Shown: one piece after another, positions 1-8,024 of the stretch
Layout: every line of letters starts with the position of its first letter
Numbering within the stretch: position 1 is the first letter of the stretch
Notes under the pieces: model-generated
Databases searched by the model: none
What the model was told of the DNA's origin: nothing
Seen by the model: the letters and a program-made list of their open reading frames with translations, nothing else
DNA from: a virus
Strand: one strand, 5' to 3'
Virus record (IMG/VR): IMGVR_UViG_3300030117_003910
Coordinates: 1-33,780 of that record
DNA length: 33,780 nt
Translations under genes and position numbers: made by a program

Positions 1-673
1 GTGCGACATAATGCATTTCACCCTTTACATTCTTTCGGGTGCAGTGAATTTCTTGTTCAAGTTTCCCGCCCCAATCACGCCATGCTGGTTGAACACCAAC
101 AGGAACATTATCCACATATTTTTCTGCTTCGTGAGTAATATAAATTACATCACACTTCAAACGATAAATAGAAACCATCAATGCCTCAAATGTTTTATTT
201 CTTGCACCGTATTGAAACGGCATAATTTTCGTGACTTTCGTTGGGTCAGGATTAACTTTGAGAATACAACTACTAAACCAAGTATCAACACCATCAAGAA
301 CAAAAATAGGATTTTCTCCTTCTTCAATCTTTGAATGAACATATTTCACAAAGTCTCTTGAATTTTGTTCGGACTTGTGAATATCCAATTGTGCGTCTTT
401 ATCCTGCACGATTGGGTTAAACACTTCAATTCTTTCTGTTGCATCATGGCAGGTAATCCATGTAGATTCTACGCCACTATCCCAATCAAGAACATAGATT
501 TTCCTATCGGGAAAATCAAGTGCCAATCCAGTTTTACCGGACTTGGGAATACCCCAAATACCCAAAACCATTCGTGGCTTTCTGCTCTCTCTTTTCTTCT
601 CCATTTGTTTCTTATGCAATTCCAAGAATGTTTCACTTGGTAAAGCACTTCCTTTGCTATCTGTCAATCCCAT
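1..673 (-). CDS. Sak4/RecA-like P-loop ATPase (3' end cut by window)
   Basis: At least 224 residues read leftwards from ATG at 673; the C-terminus lies outside the window. A Walker A motif (GIPKSGKT, about residues 34-41) is followed by a strand with aspartates (VLDWDSG) and a Walker B-like strand (IFVLDGVDTW). This arrangement is typical of phage Sak4-type single-strand-annealing ATPases of the AAA_24/RecA-like family, which act in recombination and replication. The product would load or anneal ssDNA together with the SSB candidate two genes upstream. It follows the 82-residue gene directly (5 bp between that gene's stop and this ATG). Sak4 versus a more RadA-like protein cannot be settled without the C-terminus. 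Confidence 0.75.
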   Translation of the reverse strand, partial: MGLTDSKGSALPSETFLELHKKQMEKKRESRKPRMVLGIWGIPKSGKTGLALDFPDRKIYVLDWDSGVESTWITCHDATERIEVFNPIVQDKDAQLDIHKSEQNSRDFVKYVHSKIEEGENPIFVLDGVDTWFSSCILKVNPDPTKVTKIMPFQYGARNKTFEALMVSIYRLKCDVIYITHEAEKYVDNVPVGVQPAWRDWGGKLEQEIHCTRKNVKGEMHYVA

Positions 674-678
674 TTGTA

Positions 679-927
679 TCACACCAATTTATTTTCTTCT
701 ATTCTTGTTTTTGAATTCTTACTCATTGTCCAATATTGAATAATATTACGAAGTGATTCAAGGTCATAACAAATATACCTTGCTTCCTTCTGCCCAATAT
801 GAAACTTTACCCAGTAAGTACCTATTTCATTTTCGTTTTCTTTGTAGGTAATAAAATCTACATTCGCCAAATCAACGACATATGCATTCTTTTTTACCAA
901 GAATCTTTCTCCTATCAAATCTTTCAT
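679..927 (-). CDS. hypothetical protein, 82 aa
   Basis: Unrecognised small soluble protein, likely alpha/beta (strands around YVVDLANVDFITYK and YWVKFHIGQ, then a helix LESLRNIIQYW). An in-frame GTG at 936 would add three residues, but it lies inside the ribosome binding site AAGGTGA, so the ATG at 927 is the better start. It sits between the SSB candidate and the Sak4-like ATPase, in the same direction, so a role near recombination is possible but unproven. Confidence 0.7.
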   Translation of the reverse strand: MKDLIGERFLVKKNAYVVDLANVDFITYKENENEIGTYWVKFHIGQKEARYICYDLESLRNIIQYWTMSKNSKTRIEENKLV

Positions 928-944
928 CTTTTTCACCTTTTTGA

Positions 945-967
945 AAAAATAGGCTTCGCACCTATAC
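945..967 (-). terminator. hairpin plus T-run after the SSB candidate
   Basis: On the minus strand, ATAGG-TGCGAAG-CCTAT forms a 5-bp hairpin followed at once by six T residues. It lies in the gap between two minus-strand genes, so it may be a terminator or attenuator. The loop TGCGAAG also appears in a related intergenic element near 20,085-20,140. Confidence 0.45.
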
Positions 968-1024
968 GGGCATCATTCTACCGCCACACCTACACGGTTC
1001 CTAAGTTTTTACACAAAGGAGGAA

Positions 1025-2236
1025 TCAAAACCAGTCAAAGTCTTTCTCCACAGGTTGAGCAGATTCAACAGGGGAACCTACACGCTCAATACAAAGCACA
1101 CCAGCGACATTGATAGTTGTTGGTTCGGTTTGACCATCAACCATTCTTTGACTTGTTCGGCCAATCACGATAACAGTTGAGCCAATTCCAAAGTCCAAAT
1201 CAATATGTTCGGGAATCCAGCAAGTTGTCATGCTGTCTGATTCAAAGTCCACTTCGGCATTTAAGTCCGTAATGTTAATGATTCGGTTTCCGTTCTTCGT
1301 AGGTGTCATGTTCATATTGCACACCGTTCCATCTGTAATCACGAAACGCTCTTTTGAGGGGTTGCTTTGAAGCAAAATATGAGCCTTGTCAATTTCAACT
1401 AGAGCCGTGATGTGCTTTTCAAAGTGTTCTTTCAAACAGTTTTCAAAGGAGAATCCAGTCATGTCTCGGTATGCATCCGATTCAGGGTCAATGTTTGAAT
1501 TGAGCATCAAACTCTTGAGCGTCGTATCGGTTGCACCGTAAATATCCGTTCCATTTGAACCAGCAACACAGATGAAATGAACCCATTCAAATGTGTTTGG
1601 AGCGAAGTCAATTCCTCCTTGGTTTTTATAGGAAAAGAAATACGGACGCATTTCCTCGCCAGCGACGGAACCAAAGAAAATACCGCTTCGGCGGAATTGT
1701 TCTTTTGGCAGAGGCTTGCCGTAATTGTTGTTTTTTCCACCATTCATATAAGTCGCCGTTGCATCAAGAGGAATGTAAATTCTTCCGTCTTCAAGAGTCT
1801 CTGCTCCTTCTGGCAAAGCGGCCACAACTTTTTCTTCATAGTTGCCGTTATAGTATCGGGACACCGTAAATTTACCAAGAGCATTTTCTTGAGCAACGGC
1901 TACAATTCCCTTTTCAAGGGCATTTTCTGAATCTCTGATGTATTCTTCCTTTGCTTTGTTTCGGTTCCAACTCATCATATCGCGTGGTGCATCAAGAGAC
2001 AAAAAGAATCCAAATGCTGGCTTGAAGAGAGAATCGCTTTGTTGTTGTTGCTTTCCGCTTGATGCAGAACGCTTCGCATTTGCGACATAGTTTCTCCATA
2101 GTCCCAGTCCAATAGGGTTATTCGTCTCAATGTGGCTTTCGCTACAAATTTCGGCAAACTTGGCGTTTGCCTCTTCGGTGGTAAGACCAAGAATCTTAGC
2201 ACCTGCTTCAATTTCTTTCACAGTTTTTTCTTCCAT
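1025..2236 (-). CDS. candidate ssDNA-binding protein with acidic C-terminal tip
   Basis: A 403-residue protein with a helical N-terminal segment (residues 1-50), a Q/S-rich linker (KRSASSGKQQQQSDS), a long mixed region and a C-terminal beta-rich stretch that could be an OB fold (STVIVIGRTSQ ... TINVAGVLCIERV). It ends in a Pro/Glu linker and the acidic aromatic tip EKDFDWF, the kind of tail SSB proteins use to recruit partners. Neighbours are the clamp loader on one side and a Sak4-like ATPase on the other, which suits an SSB. No family was recognised with certainty; the function rests on tail and context. Confidence 0.45.
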   Translation of the reverse strand: MEEKTVKEIEAGAKILGLTTEEANAKFAEICSESHIETNNPIGLGLWRNYVANAKRSASSGKQQQQSDSLFKPAFGFFLSLDAPRDMMSWNRNKAKEEYIRDSENALEKGIVAVAQENALGKFTVSRYYNGNYEEKVVAALPEGAETLEDGRIYIPLDATATYMNGGKNNNYGKPLPKEQFRRSGIFFGSVAGEEMRPYFFSYKNQGGIDFAPNTFEWVHFICVAGSNGTDIYGATDTTLKSLMLNSNIDPESDAYRDMTGFSFENCLKEHFEKHITALVEIDKAHILLQSNPSKERFVITDGTVCNMNMTPTKNGNRIINITDLNAEVDFESDSMTTCWIPEHIDLDFGIGSTVIVIGRTSQRMVDGQTEPTTINVAGVLCIERVGSPVESAQPVEKDFDWF

Positions 2237-2245
2237 GTTTTTTCA

Positions 2246-2281
2246 CTTCCATTTTTTGTTTTGTTTTGTTTTGTTTTTTTA
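2246..2281. repeat. TTTTG pentanucleotide tract
   Basis: Short run of TTTTG units ending in seven T residues, lying between the RFC gene (whose TAA is inside it) and the SSB candidate. On the coding strand it reads as an A-rich leader with AAAAC units upstream of the SSB start. Confidence 0.6.
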
Positions 2282-3190
2282 CAATAGTTGTCCCACCATC
2301 CATGATAAAAGCACTTTTGGGGTCATACTATTGGAACGGTATTCACATTCTCCGATTGTTCGGAGAAACTTAAACTTCAAGGTGCTATCCAGCCCCTTTG
2401 AATTAATGACTGCATCATGCAATCCAAGACAGATTTCTTTAACTGTTCTGCCTTTGTATAATAAATCATGTAATTCACCTAATACATTCGTATTCTTATT
2501 TATAGTCTTAATCAAAATTTTATGGTATTCTTCTAGTGATACATCAATTTGTCTTTGAAGAGTAGAGTCGCTTGCTTTTGCGGCTTGGACTTCGGTAATT
2601 GCCCTTCTCATATCACCATTCATTGAGTATATAAATGACCCTAACTCTTCATCGCTAAAACGATGAATTTGTTCTTTTAAAAGAATACTCTTAATCATAT
2701 CCAACATATCGTCGTTAGAAATTGGTTTAAAATGATAATTAGCACAACGGCTTTGTAAGGCAAAGATAATTTTATTTCTGTCATTACATGTAATGATGAA
2801 GCGAATGTTGCTAGAATATCTCTCCATGATTCGCTTAAGTGCATTTTGAGCATCTGTCGTCATTCCATCCATTTCATCAAGAAGCATCATGCGAAAAGGA
2901 ACCTCGCCAATTGTTCCGCTTTGAGCAACTTGACGAATAGTTGTCCTAACATTTTCTAGTCTCCTATCATCAGAAGCATTTACTTCAAAGAAATTATCTT
3001 TGAAATTTTCTTTTAGAAACTCTTTTGCTAGTACGATTCCGGCAGAGGTCTTCCCGTTTCCGGGTTTTCCATAAAGAAGAACATTTGGCATATCTTTGCT
3101 TTCAACCCAAGACTGGGCATCCATTACAAAGTGTTCTTGTCCCTTAATATCGCTAATTTTATTTGGTCTGTATTTTTCTGTCCATAGCAT
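2279..3190 (-). CDS. rfcS: replication factor C small subunit (clamp loader ATPase)
   Basis: 303-residue AAA+ ATPase that would open and load the PCNA sliding clamp. Visible motifs: N-terminal WTEKYRP (residues 3-9), Walker A GKPGNGKT (41-48), Walker B LLDEMDG (103-109, where most archaeal proteins have DEAD), sensor 1 ITCN (133-136) and the SRC arginine finger (147-149), then the helical collar domain. Slightly shorter than cellular archaeal RFC-S (about 320-330). GGAGG precedes the ATG. A second ATPase three genes upstream (3662-4504) ends in a PIP box and may be the large-subunit partner. Confidence 0.95.
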   Translation of the reverse strand: MLWTEKYRPNKISDIKGQEHFVMDAQSWVESKDMPNVLLYGKPGNGKTSAGIVLAKEFLKENFKDNFFEVNASDDRRLENVRTTIRQVAQSGTIGEVPFRMMLLDEMDGMTTDAQNALKRIMERYSSNIRFIITCNDRNKIIFALQSRCANYHFKPISNDDMLDMIKSILLKEQIHRFSDEELGSFIYSMNGDMRRAITEVQAAKASDSTLQRQIDVSLEEYHKILIKTINKNTNVLGELHDLLYKGRTVKEICLGLHDAVINSKGLDSTLKFKFLRTIGECEYRSNSMTPKVLLSWMVGQLL

Positions 3191-3192
3191 TT

Positions 3193-3408
3193 TTATTCCT
3201 CCATGAGTGTATATACTTTAGTGTGGTCGGGTAGTTTTTCATGTACCGTAAATGGTTTTCTTTTGAGACATTGTGCTAGTCTATTTGTAGTTATACGGGT
3301 CATTCTAACATATCCTTCCATTTCCAATAAGCGGTCTTTTAATGCAAGTGCCGTCATTGGCCCTTCTTCTCTAATGATTCTCTTTGCTTCTTTCATTACT
3401 GTTTTCAT
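3193..3408 (-). CDS. small winged-helix-like protein
   Basis: 71 residues; the pattern EEGPMTALALKDRLLEM ... TRITTNRLAQCLKRKPF ... KVYTLMEE resembles a winged helix (three helices plus a C-terminal beta wing). Possibly a transcription regulator. It overlaps the preceding gene by ATGA and its last codons carry the GGAGGAA ribosome binding site of rfcS. Confidence 0.65.
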   Translation of the reverse strand: MKTVMKEAKRIIREEGPMTALALKDRLLEMEGYVRMTRITTNRLAQCLKRKPFTVHEKLPDHTKVYTLMEE

Positions 3409-3665
3409 TCCTCTTCCCCCTCATAAGTCCATAGAGCAGGATAAACTCCTTTATCTGTTAATCTGGTAAATCCATGCCAAGGAGCAGAAAGAATAGAACC
3501 GACTGCTTGTCTTGAGGGTGTATTTCTATATGGTTTTAATCTGCCACCGCCAGCAATAGATTTTGTATCTAATAATTTAGAATGTATTTCGTTTGTGTTC
3601 ATAATCTTTCCTTTTAGGAATTTTTTAATTCTTTTTGGTATTTGTTTTTTCTTTCCTTCCATCAT
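3405..3665 (-). CDS. hypothetical basic protein, possibly winged helix
   Basis: 86 residues. A very basic N-terminus (GKKKQIPKRIKKFLKGK) is followed by a region that could form a winged helix (TNEIHSKLLDTKS ... SRQAVGSILSA ... FTRLTDKGVYPALWTY). It ends GEEE, encoded by the ribosome binding site of the next gene. ATGA overlaps join it to genes on both sides. The ATG at 3665 is followed by a second ATG and an internal Met, so the start is uncertain. Confidence 0.6.
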   Translation of the reverse strand: MMEGKKKQIPKRIKKFLKGKIMNTNEIHSKLLDTKSIAGGGRLKPYRNTPSRQAVGSILSAPWHGFTRLTDKGVYPALWTYEGEEE

Positions 3666-4504
3666 ATGAATTCCTCCAATGATTTTTGCTGAACCCTAAC
3701 CGGGTCAGTCTTCTTTCGTCGTTTCTTTTCACCAAGTTTTAACAGGCGACATTCTGCATTGTTCAACTTTGTTTTTGCCCAAGTTTTGAAATTATCGTCT
3801 TGAAGCAATTGTGCAAGAATCTTAGGATTCTTTACGCCAAGTCTTCTTGAAAGACTTGGAACTTTTGAATAGTTTCCTCTTCTCGGCATTTGTATGCGTC
3901 CAATCATGTTCCCCATGTGTGCATAAGAAAGCATTTCATAAAAGTATCGTTGGCTCCATTTCCTTCTTACGACCCCATCAATGAAAACCAATCGGTTAGT
4001 GTGCATGTTCTCACATAACCAAGTCAAAACTTGGGTGTCCGAAGGCTTGTTAAAAAGCATCAGTTCTCTTACTAAATCTCTATCACTTAGTTTAAGGTAA
4101 TCCATGACCAATGCATAAGTGTCTCTTTCATAAGAAAATGGTTGTTCGCTTCTCGGAGCGAGCGACTCAATCTTTTCTCTCAAATGATTCTTTGAACCTG
4201 CTCGCTTGATTTGGCACATTGCTTTGATGTCTTTAGGAACGCTCTTTTCATTGATAGAGGTAAGAACAACTTGCCCACGATAATTGCGAAGAATAGATAA
4301 TATAGCATCTTTCTCTGGTTTGTAATGCACATCTTCAATGATAATTCCATTCTCTACGGGAATAGAGCCAATATCATAGTCAATTGAATTAGCATAGAAA
4401 ACAACTGGGTTCTCCACAAAGGTTTTTGCCTTTTGTGATTTACCTGTGCCTACCTTTCCTGTGAGAAGTATTGGTCTTTTTTTATTGAGATTCGTGAGTC
4501 CCAT
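3662..4504 (-). CDS. AAA+ ATPase with C-terminal PIP box; clamp-loader large-subunit-like
   Basis: 280 residues from ATG 4504, preceded by AAAGGTG at good spacing (a GTG at 4513 lies in that site). Walker A GKVGTGKS (residues 16-23) and Walker B IIIEDVH (55-61) mark a P-loop ATPase; a basic helical C-terminal half follows. The final residues QKSLEEFI match the archaeal PCNA-interacting motif QxxLxxFF, the way archaeal RFC large subunits end. With rfcS three genes downstream, this is likely a reduced RFC-L. Alternative: another PCNA-bound ATPase. Confidence 0.7.
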   Translation of the reverse strand: MGLTNLNKKRPILLTGKVGTGKSQKAKTFVENPVVFYANSIDYDIGSIPVENGIIIEDVHYKPEKDAILSILRNYRGQVVLTSINEKSVPKDIKAMCQIKRAGSKNHLREKIESLAPRSEQPFSYERDTYALVMDYLKLSDRDLVRELMLFNKPSDTQVLTWLCENMHTNRLVFIDGVVRRKWSQRYFYEMLSYAHMGNMIGRIQMPRRGNYSKVPSLSRRLGVKNPKILAQLLQDDNFKTWAKTKLNNAECRLLKLGEKKRRKKTDPVRVQQKSLEEFI

Positions 4505-4922
4505 GTAATACACCTTTTAATTTCAGTATTTCTTCTAGCCCTTTTAGTGTCCTGTGCTGTTTGGTATCAACAATTGAAGCAATTCGCACGAAGGGATTGA
4601 GAGTATTGTTATGATTTAGATAATTCCAAGTATAGGGGGTTTCGCTAATGATAATATTTAGAACGCTCTGTATGTTTTTAATTCCTCTAACTGAGAGAAT
4701 CGGACTTTTTCTTCTTACCGATTCATTTCGTCTTACTTTACTTTCAACGCCATAAGTAGTCATGGCTCTGGCAATTCCACATAAAAAATCATATGATGGC
4801 ATTCTAATGTCTATTGCTAATTTAACGGCATATCCGATTCTCATTCTTTCATCCGATTGCACACGACAATGAAACTGTGCCTTGGAAAGTAAAATTCCCG
4901 TAAGCATCGCCCGACTAAACAT
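4482..4922 (-). CDS. decayed LAGLIDADG-like DNA-binding protein
   Basis: 146 residues, start supported by GGAG before ATG 4922. The segment LTGILLSKAQF (residues 7-17) lines up position for position with LAGLIDADGSF but lacks the catalytic acids. The rest (RIGYAVKLAIDIRMPSYDFL, GVESKVRRN, SPILSVRGIKNIQSVLNII) follows the strand/helix rhythm of a LAGLIDADG half-domain, including the typical L-x-V-x-G-x-x-N-I. It may be a homing-endonuclease fold kept as a DNA binder. It overlaps the ATPase gene by 23 bp. The family call is by eye and tentative. Confidence 0.55.
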   Translation of the reverse strand: MFSRAMLTGILLSKAQFHCRVQSDERMRIGYAVKLAIDIRMPSYDFLCGIARAMTTYGVESKVRRNESVRRKSPILSVRGIKNIQSVLNIIISETPYTWNYLNHNNTLNPFVRIASIVDTKQHRTLKGLEEILKLKGVLHGTHESQ

Positions 4923-5274
4923 TACTTTCAGTCTCCTTCATTCCCAGATATTGGGCTTTGTATCTTAAATATTCTAAGCCTTCAAGTATTGTTTTAGCCA
5001 CAACATCTTCGTCAATATCATTCTGAGCGATACCAAAAACCATTCTTGTTCCTTGATAACAATTAAGAAGGTTTGCTTTTTCTTCACAAATAGGTTCTAT
5101 AATTACGACAACTCTTTCTTTTATTATTTCCGTAGCGTGGACAATTCTATAATATAGTCCTTTATTTATAACTTCAATTTCTTCTTCATTTGGAGAACCA
5201 TATACGAAGAAGTTGAAAGTTCTTACTTTCTCAAACTTAGCGAGCAATTCATTTAATTCTGGATATAAAAACAA
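4915..5274 (-). CDS. hypothetical protein, 119 aa
   Basis: Acidic protein of alternating strands and helices (FNFFVYGSP, GLYYRIVHATEII, VVVIIEPI, then helices at the C-terminus). Not recognised. It seems to start at TTG 5274, eight bases after AAGGA, because no ATG occurs until well inside the protein. Its last bases overlap the next gene by 8 bp. Located between the histone-fold and LAGLIDADG-like genes. Confidence 0.65.
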   Translation of the reverse strand: MFLYPELNELLAKFEKVRTFNFFVYGSPNEEEIEVINKGLYYRIVHATEIIKERVVVIIEPICEEKANLLNCYQGTRMVFGIAQNDIDEDVVAKTILEGLEYLRYKAQYLGMKETESNV

Positions 5275-5279
5275 GATTA

Positions 5280-5732
5280 TCAGTCCTTAATATATTCTTC
5301 ATTCTTTTTCCAATATCCAGAAACTCTTTCGTTTGTCTCAAGCCAATGAATGTGGGCGGCGGTGATTCGGGCATCTCCACGCTCTAAGGCATTCTGTTCG
5401 GCATTGGTTATGACATTTGCTATGGCTGTTTCTACCCATTCATAGAGAAAGTTTTTTGCTGTTCTTGATATTTGAAGGTCGGTGGCATCCTTGATGATGG
5501 AAGTAATGTTTATCTTACTTCTTGTTCGTGGTCTTTTCTCTACTTTCTTTTCGGGGACAATCAACTTACCATTTTCCATATAGGGGCATTCTTTTACAGG
5601 GACTTTAGTTGGTCGCCCTTGGTCATGTAAAACATTCTTTAGGTGAGCGATTCCGTTTTCAATTTTGATGCAACGATAAGTATGTCTTTTTCCATTATTC
5701 ACTATAATAGTCAAATCACCAACTTTAATCAT
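5280..5732 (-). CDS. histone-fold protein with extra N-terminal beta domain
   Basis: 150 residues. Residues 74-133 read like an archaeal histone: short helix 1 with SIIKDAT (78-84, compare the histone motif I-I-K-D-A), loop LQISR, long helix 2 (about 90-118), loop GDARIT, helix 3 AAHIHWLE. The histone RD clamp is altered (R122, with H127 where Asp is usual). Residues 1-62 form an all-beta domain like KOW/SH3 barrels (VGDLTIIVNNGKRHTYRCIKI), joined by a basic linker KKVEKRPRTRSK. Likely a DNA-compacting or chromatin-mimicking protein. It overlaps the ligase gene by ATGA. Confidence 0.75.
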   Translation of the reverse strand: MIKVGDLTIIVNNGKRHTYRCIKIENGIAHLKNVLHDQGRPTKVPVKECPYMENGKLIVPEKKVEKRPRTRSKINITSIIKDATDLQISRTAKNFLYEWVETAIANVITNAEQNALERGDARITAAHIHWLETNERVSGYWKKNEEYIKD

Positions 5733-7273
5733 TCCATAGCCTCCAAATCTTTGAGCGTGTTAATATCTGCAACAAACTTATCATCACGAATACGCTTGCA
5801 TCGTGGAAATCTCAAACCAATATTATTTGAGGCATCCCTTGAGACTAAATCGGCTCTTACTTCAAGAACAACAACAGGGTTCACATTGTAAGAATTACCT
5901 TCATAGGAAACAATATTTCTTCGTAGAGTGTTTGTTAATGAAATTAAATCCATATCGCTAAAACCAGTTCCAACATATCCAATGCTTTGGAAACCATCCT
6001 CTGTTGCTACTCCCATTTCAAATGTAGCAAAGACATTTGATTTCTTTCCTTCACCGTATTGTGCTGAAAGAACCACCACATCAAGTTCAATCAAAGGTGG
6101 TTTGTATTTTGCCCAACCTTTTGAACGCTTCCCTGCTTCATAAGGAAGAGAAGCATCTTTTACAATAATACCTTCAAACCCTTCGTTGATTGCTACATTG
6201 TAGAAAGCCATCACATCTCCCCCTTCGGGCATTCGTTGTGCTTGGTCAGGATTGCCCTTAAATCGCTCAAGGCGTTGGTCATAGGGCAAGTCCATAATCG
6301 TCTCTCCAGCCCACTTTAGGCAGTCAAAAATGACCCATTTCACCTTGACTCTCTCCATGGCTTCCTCTACATTCTTTGAATGAACCCTCGTTCCCATCAG
6401 TTTATGTTCGGCAGGAGAACCGTCTTCATTAATTGGATAAATCTCTCCATCAAAAATGACATTATCAACTTCATAATTACGAACAACTTCTGCAATATCA
6501 GGGAATTGCTTTGAAACAATTTTTCCTTTACGATTAAAAATAATTACGGAGTCTCCTTCTTTATGAATTTGATAACGGTTTCCATCATACTTGAAATCAA
6601 CAATTTTCTTTACAGGCCACTTATTCATCGGCAAGTCTTTTGCTAACATGGGTTTGATAAAACCACCATGGCTCAAACTCATTTGTGGTTCTTCTCCCAT
6701 GTTGTAGTAGTTTGAAACTATATCCACAGAATTGAAGTTCAAATGCTTTTTAACATCAGTAATCTTCTTACGATAATAATGGGCAAGAATTTTCTCAACA
6801 GTTCCACGGTTGATTCCGTTTCGTGGTTTTCTCAACCAATACCGAACAAACCAACGGCGTTCATTTGCTGACATATTCAGCAACGCCTGTTCAATCATTA
6901 GGTATTCTTTAGAGTTAAACTTACCACAATTTAATTCAAGAAGGCGGTGAACATAGTTCACCGAATACTTTTTTTGTGTTTCTGCCGAGGGGTCTAGTTG
7001 ATAAACAACTTCTCCTAAATCATTATGTAAGTATAGTTCATTATCAATTTCATTATCAAACATATTAAAAATGCTTGAAATCCATTTCTTCGCTTTAGCC
7101 AACGCTATGCTGTTTGCTTTCAAAGAATCTTTATCTAAGATACAAAATACTGTATGCTTTGGGCTGGTTATAGTATTAAAACTCTCCATTCCCTCTGAAA
7201 ACATTTTTATCGTTTGAGTCGGTTTCATTCTGTTTGTTGCTTGTAGTAGCCTTGCTAGATTCGTCCATGCCAT
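5729..7273 (-). CDS. lig: ATP-dependent DNA ligase
   Basis: 514-residue ligase that seals nicks in duplex DNA. Motif I KYDGNR with adenylated Lys228; motif III FDGEIYP; motif IV EGIIVKD; motif V WAKYKP; and a C-terminal OB domain ending with VVLEVRADLVS and LRFPRCKRIRDDK. The N-terminal 220 residues fit the helical DNA-binding domain of archaeal/eukaryotic LigI-type enzymes, somewhat shorter than the cellular 550-600. AAGGAG ten bases before ATG 7273 supports this start, even though the preceding small ORF runs 98 bp into it. Confidence 0.95.
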   Translation of the reverse strand: MAWTNLARLLQATNRMKPTQTIKMFSEGMESFNTITSPKHTVFCILDKDSLKANSIALAKAKKWISSIFNMFDNEIDNELYLHNDLGEVVYQLDPSAETQKKYSVNYVHRLLELNCGKFNSKEYLMIEQALLNMSANERRWFVRYWLRKPRNGINRGTVEKILAHYYRKKITDVKKHLNFNSVDIVSNYYNMGEEPQMSLSHGGFIKPMLAKDLPMNKWPVKKIVDFKYDGNRYQIHKEGDSVIIFNRKGKIVSKQFPDIAEVVRNYEVDNVIFDGEIYPINEDGSPAEHKLMGTRVHSKNVEEAMERVKVKWVIFDCLKWAGETIMDLPYDQRLERFKGNPDQAQRMPEGGDVMAFYNVAINEGFEGIIVKDASLPYEAGKRSKGWAKYKPPLIELDVVVLSAQYGEGKKSNVFATFEMGVATEDGFQSIGYVGTGFSDMDLISLTNTLRRNIVSYEGNSYNVNPVVVLEVRADLVSRDASNNIGLRFPRCKRIRDDKFVADINTLKDLEAME

Positions 7274-7403
7274 TTGTAATCATCTCCTTATTGTTGTTTA
7301 TTTCTTTTATCAGTTGTTTTAAAAGGACGCTGATTCTCCCTTCATTCTTTTCAGAATAGGTCCACATGGCATTCGCCAAATAGACCCAATCACTCTTCTT
7401 CAT
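7176..7403 (-). CDS. small hypothetical protein overlapping the ligase start
   Basis: 75 residues from ATG 7403, which lies in the last codons of the upstream gene (after GGGTGC). The N-terminal half (MKKSDWVYLANAMWTYSEKN ...) looks like a normal helical protein; the second half is polar low complexity and overlaps the ligase gene by 98 bp in another frame. It may be real with a throw-away tail, or a chance ORF filling a 115-bp gap. Confidence 0.45.
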   Translation of the reverse strand: MKKSDWVYLANAMWTYSEKNEGRISVLLKQLIKEINNNKEMITNGMDESSKATTSNKQNETDSNDKNVFRGNGEF

Positions 7404-7740
7404 CTTTAGCACCCAATATGCCGAGAAGTCGTGCAAAATTAACAGACATATTGTGTGCCAATTCTGTTTCATTTAATTTGTTTCGTTCAAGAAGCCGTTG
7501 TCCAAGCAACATCAATGATGCTTGAGTAATTGCTGGCGCAACTTTAGCAAGTGAACCGTTTTCTTGGATTTCCCAATAACAAACAAATGTCAATCGGGTG
7601 TGGTGTCCGGCGTTCACAGATTCATTGTAGCCAAAATTAAAAATATCCAAGAATCTCCCATCAAGGTTCTTCTTCTTTTTCTTTGCCCATGCATTAAAAC
7701 GCTCGTCGTTTATTGCGATTCGGTATAGAATTTCTGTCAT
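7390..7740 (-). CDS. hypothetical protein, 116 aa
   Basis: Starts at ATG 7740 (M-T-E-I-L-Y), which follows GGAGGAAGAGG and overlaps the upstream stop as ATGA; a start eight codons earlier would include the ribosome binding site. Mixed alpha/beta, with a basic stretch AKKKKKNLDGRF and a helical C-terminus ending DEEE. No family recognised. Lies between the second histone-fold candidate and ligase. Confidence 0.65.
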   Translation of the reverse strand: MTEILYRIAINDERFNAWAKKKKKNLDGRFLDIFNFGYNESVNAGHHTRLTFVCYWEIQENGSLAKVAPAITQASLMLLGQRLLERNKLNETELAHNMSVNFARLLGILGAKDEEE

Positions 7741-8024
7741 TCCTCTTCCTCCGAGATGTTCCAATCCGCATTTCTTAATGCTTCCAATAGAGCCAATTTA
7801 AATCTTGCATAAGCGTCTTTCACATTATCAGGATGAATGCGGGTTCCCCGCCCACCAAGAGGCGGCATTGACTTTTCAACGAAAAGTAAAAACTCATCGC
7901 ATATTTCACCACAGAACATGTTAGCGAAACCAACAGCCCCATAAGTAATGCTTCTTCCTTTACAGCCGTTTTTAGCGGCGGCTTCTCTCATCGCTTGCTC
8001 CGTATGTTTCTTAAATGTCTTCAT
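7737..8024 (-). CDS. possible second histone-fold protein
   Basis: 95 residues. RSITYGAVGFANMFC (24-38) into a long helix, a loop GGRGTRI (57-63) and PDNVKDAYARF (65-75) match the L1, helix 2, L2 and helix 3 order of histone or CBF/TAF-type folds (compare GRKT-I-x-x-E-D-V). The first 20 residues could be helix 1. Ends in EEEE, encoded by the next ribosome binding site. May pair with the histone-fold protein at 5280-5732, though it could be another small helical protein. Confidence 0.55.
   Translation of the reverse strand: MKTFKKHTEQAMREAAAKNGCKGRSITYGAVGFANMFCGEICDEFLLFVEKSMPPLGGRGTRIHPDNVKDAYARFKLALLEALRNADWNISEEEE

Noticed and set aside
2130-2558. 142-codon plus-strand ORF
   Set aside because: Opposite the start of the SSB candidate and the end of rfcS; Phe-rich shadow.
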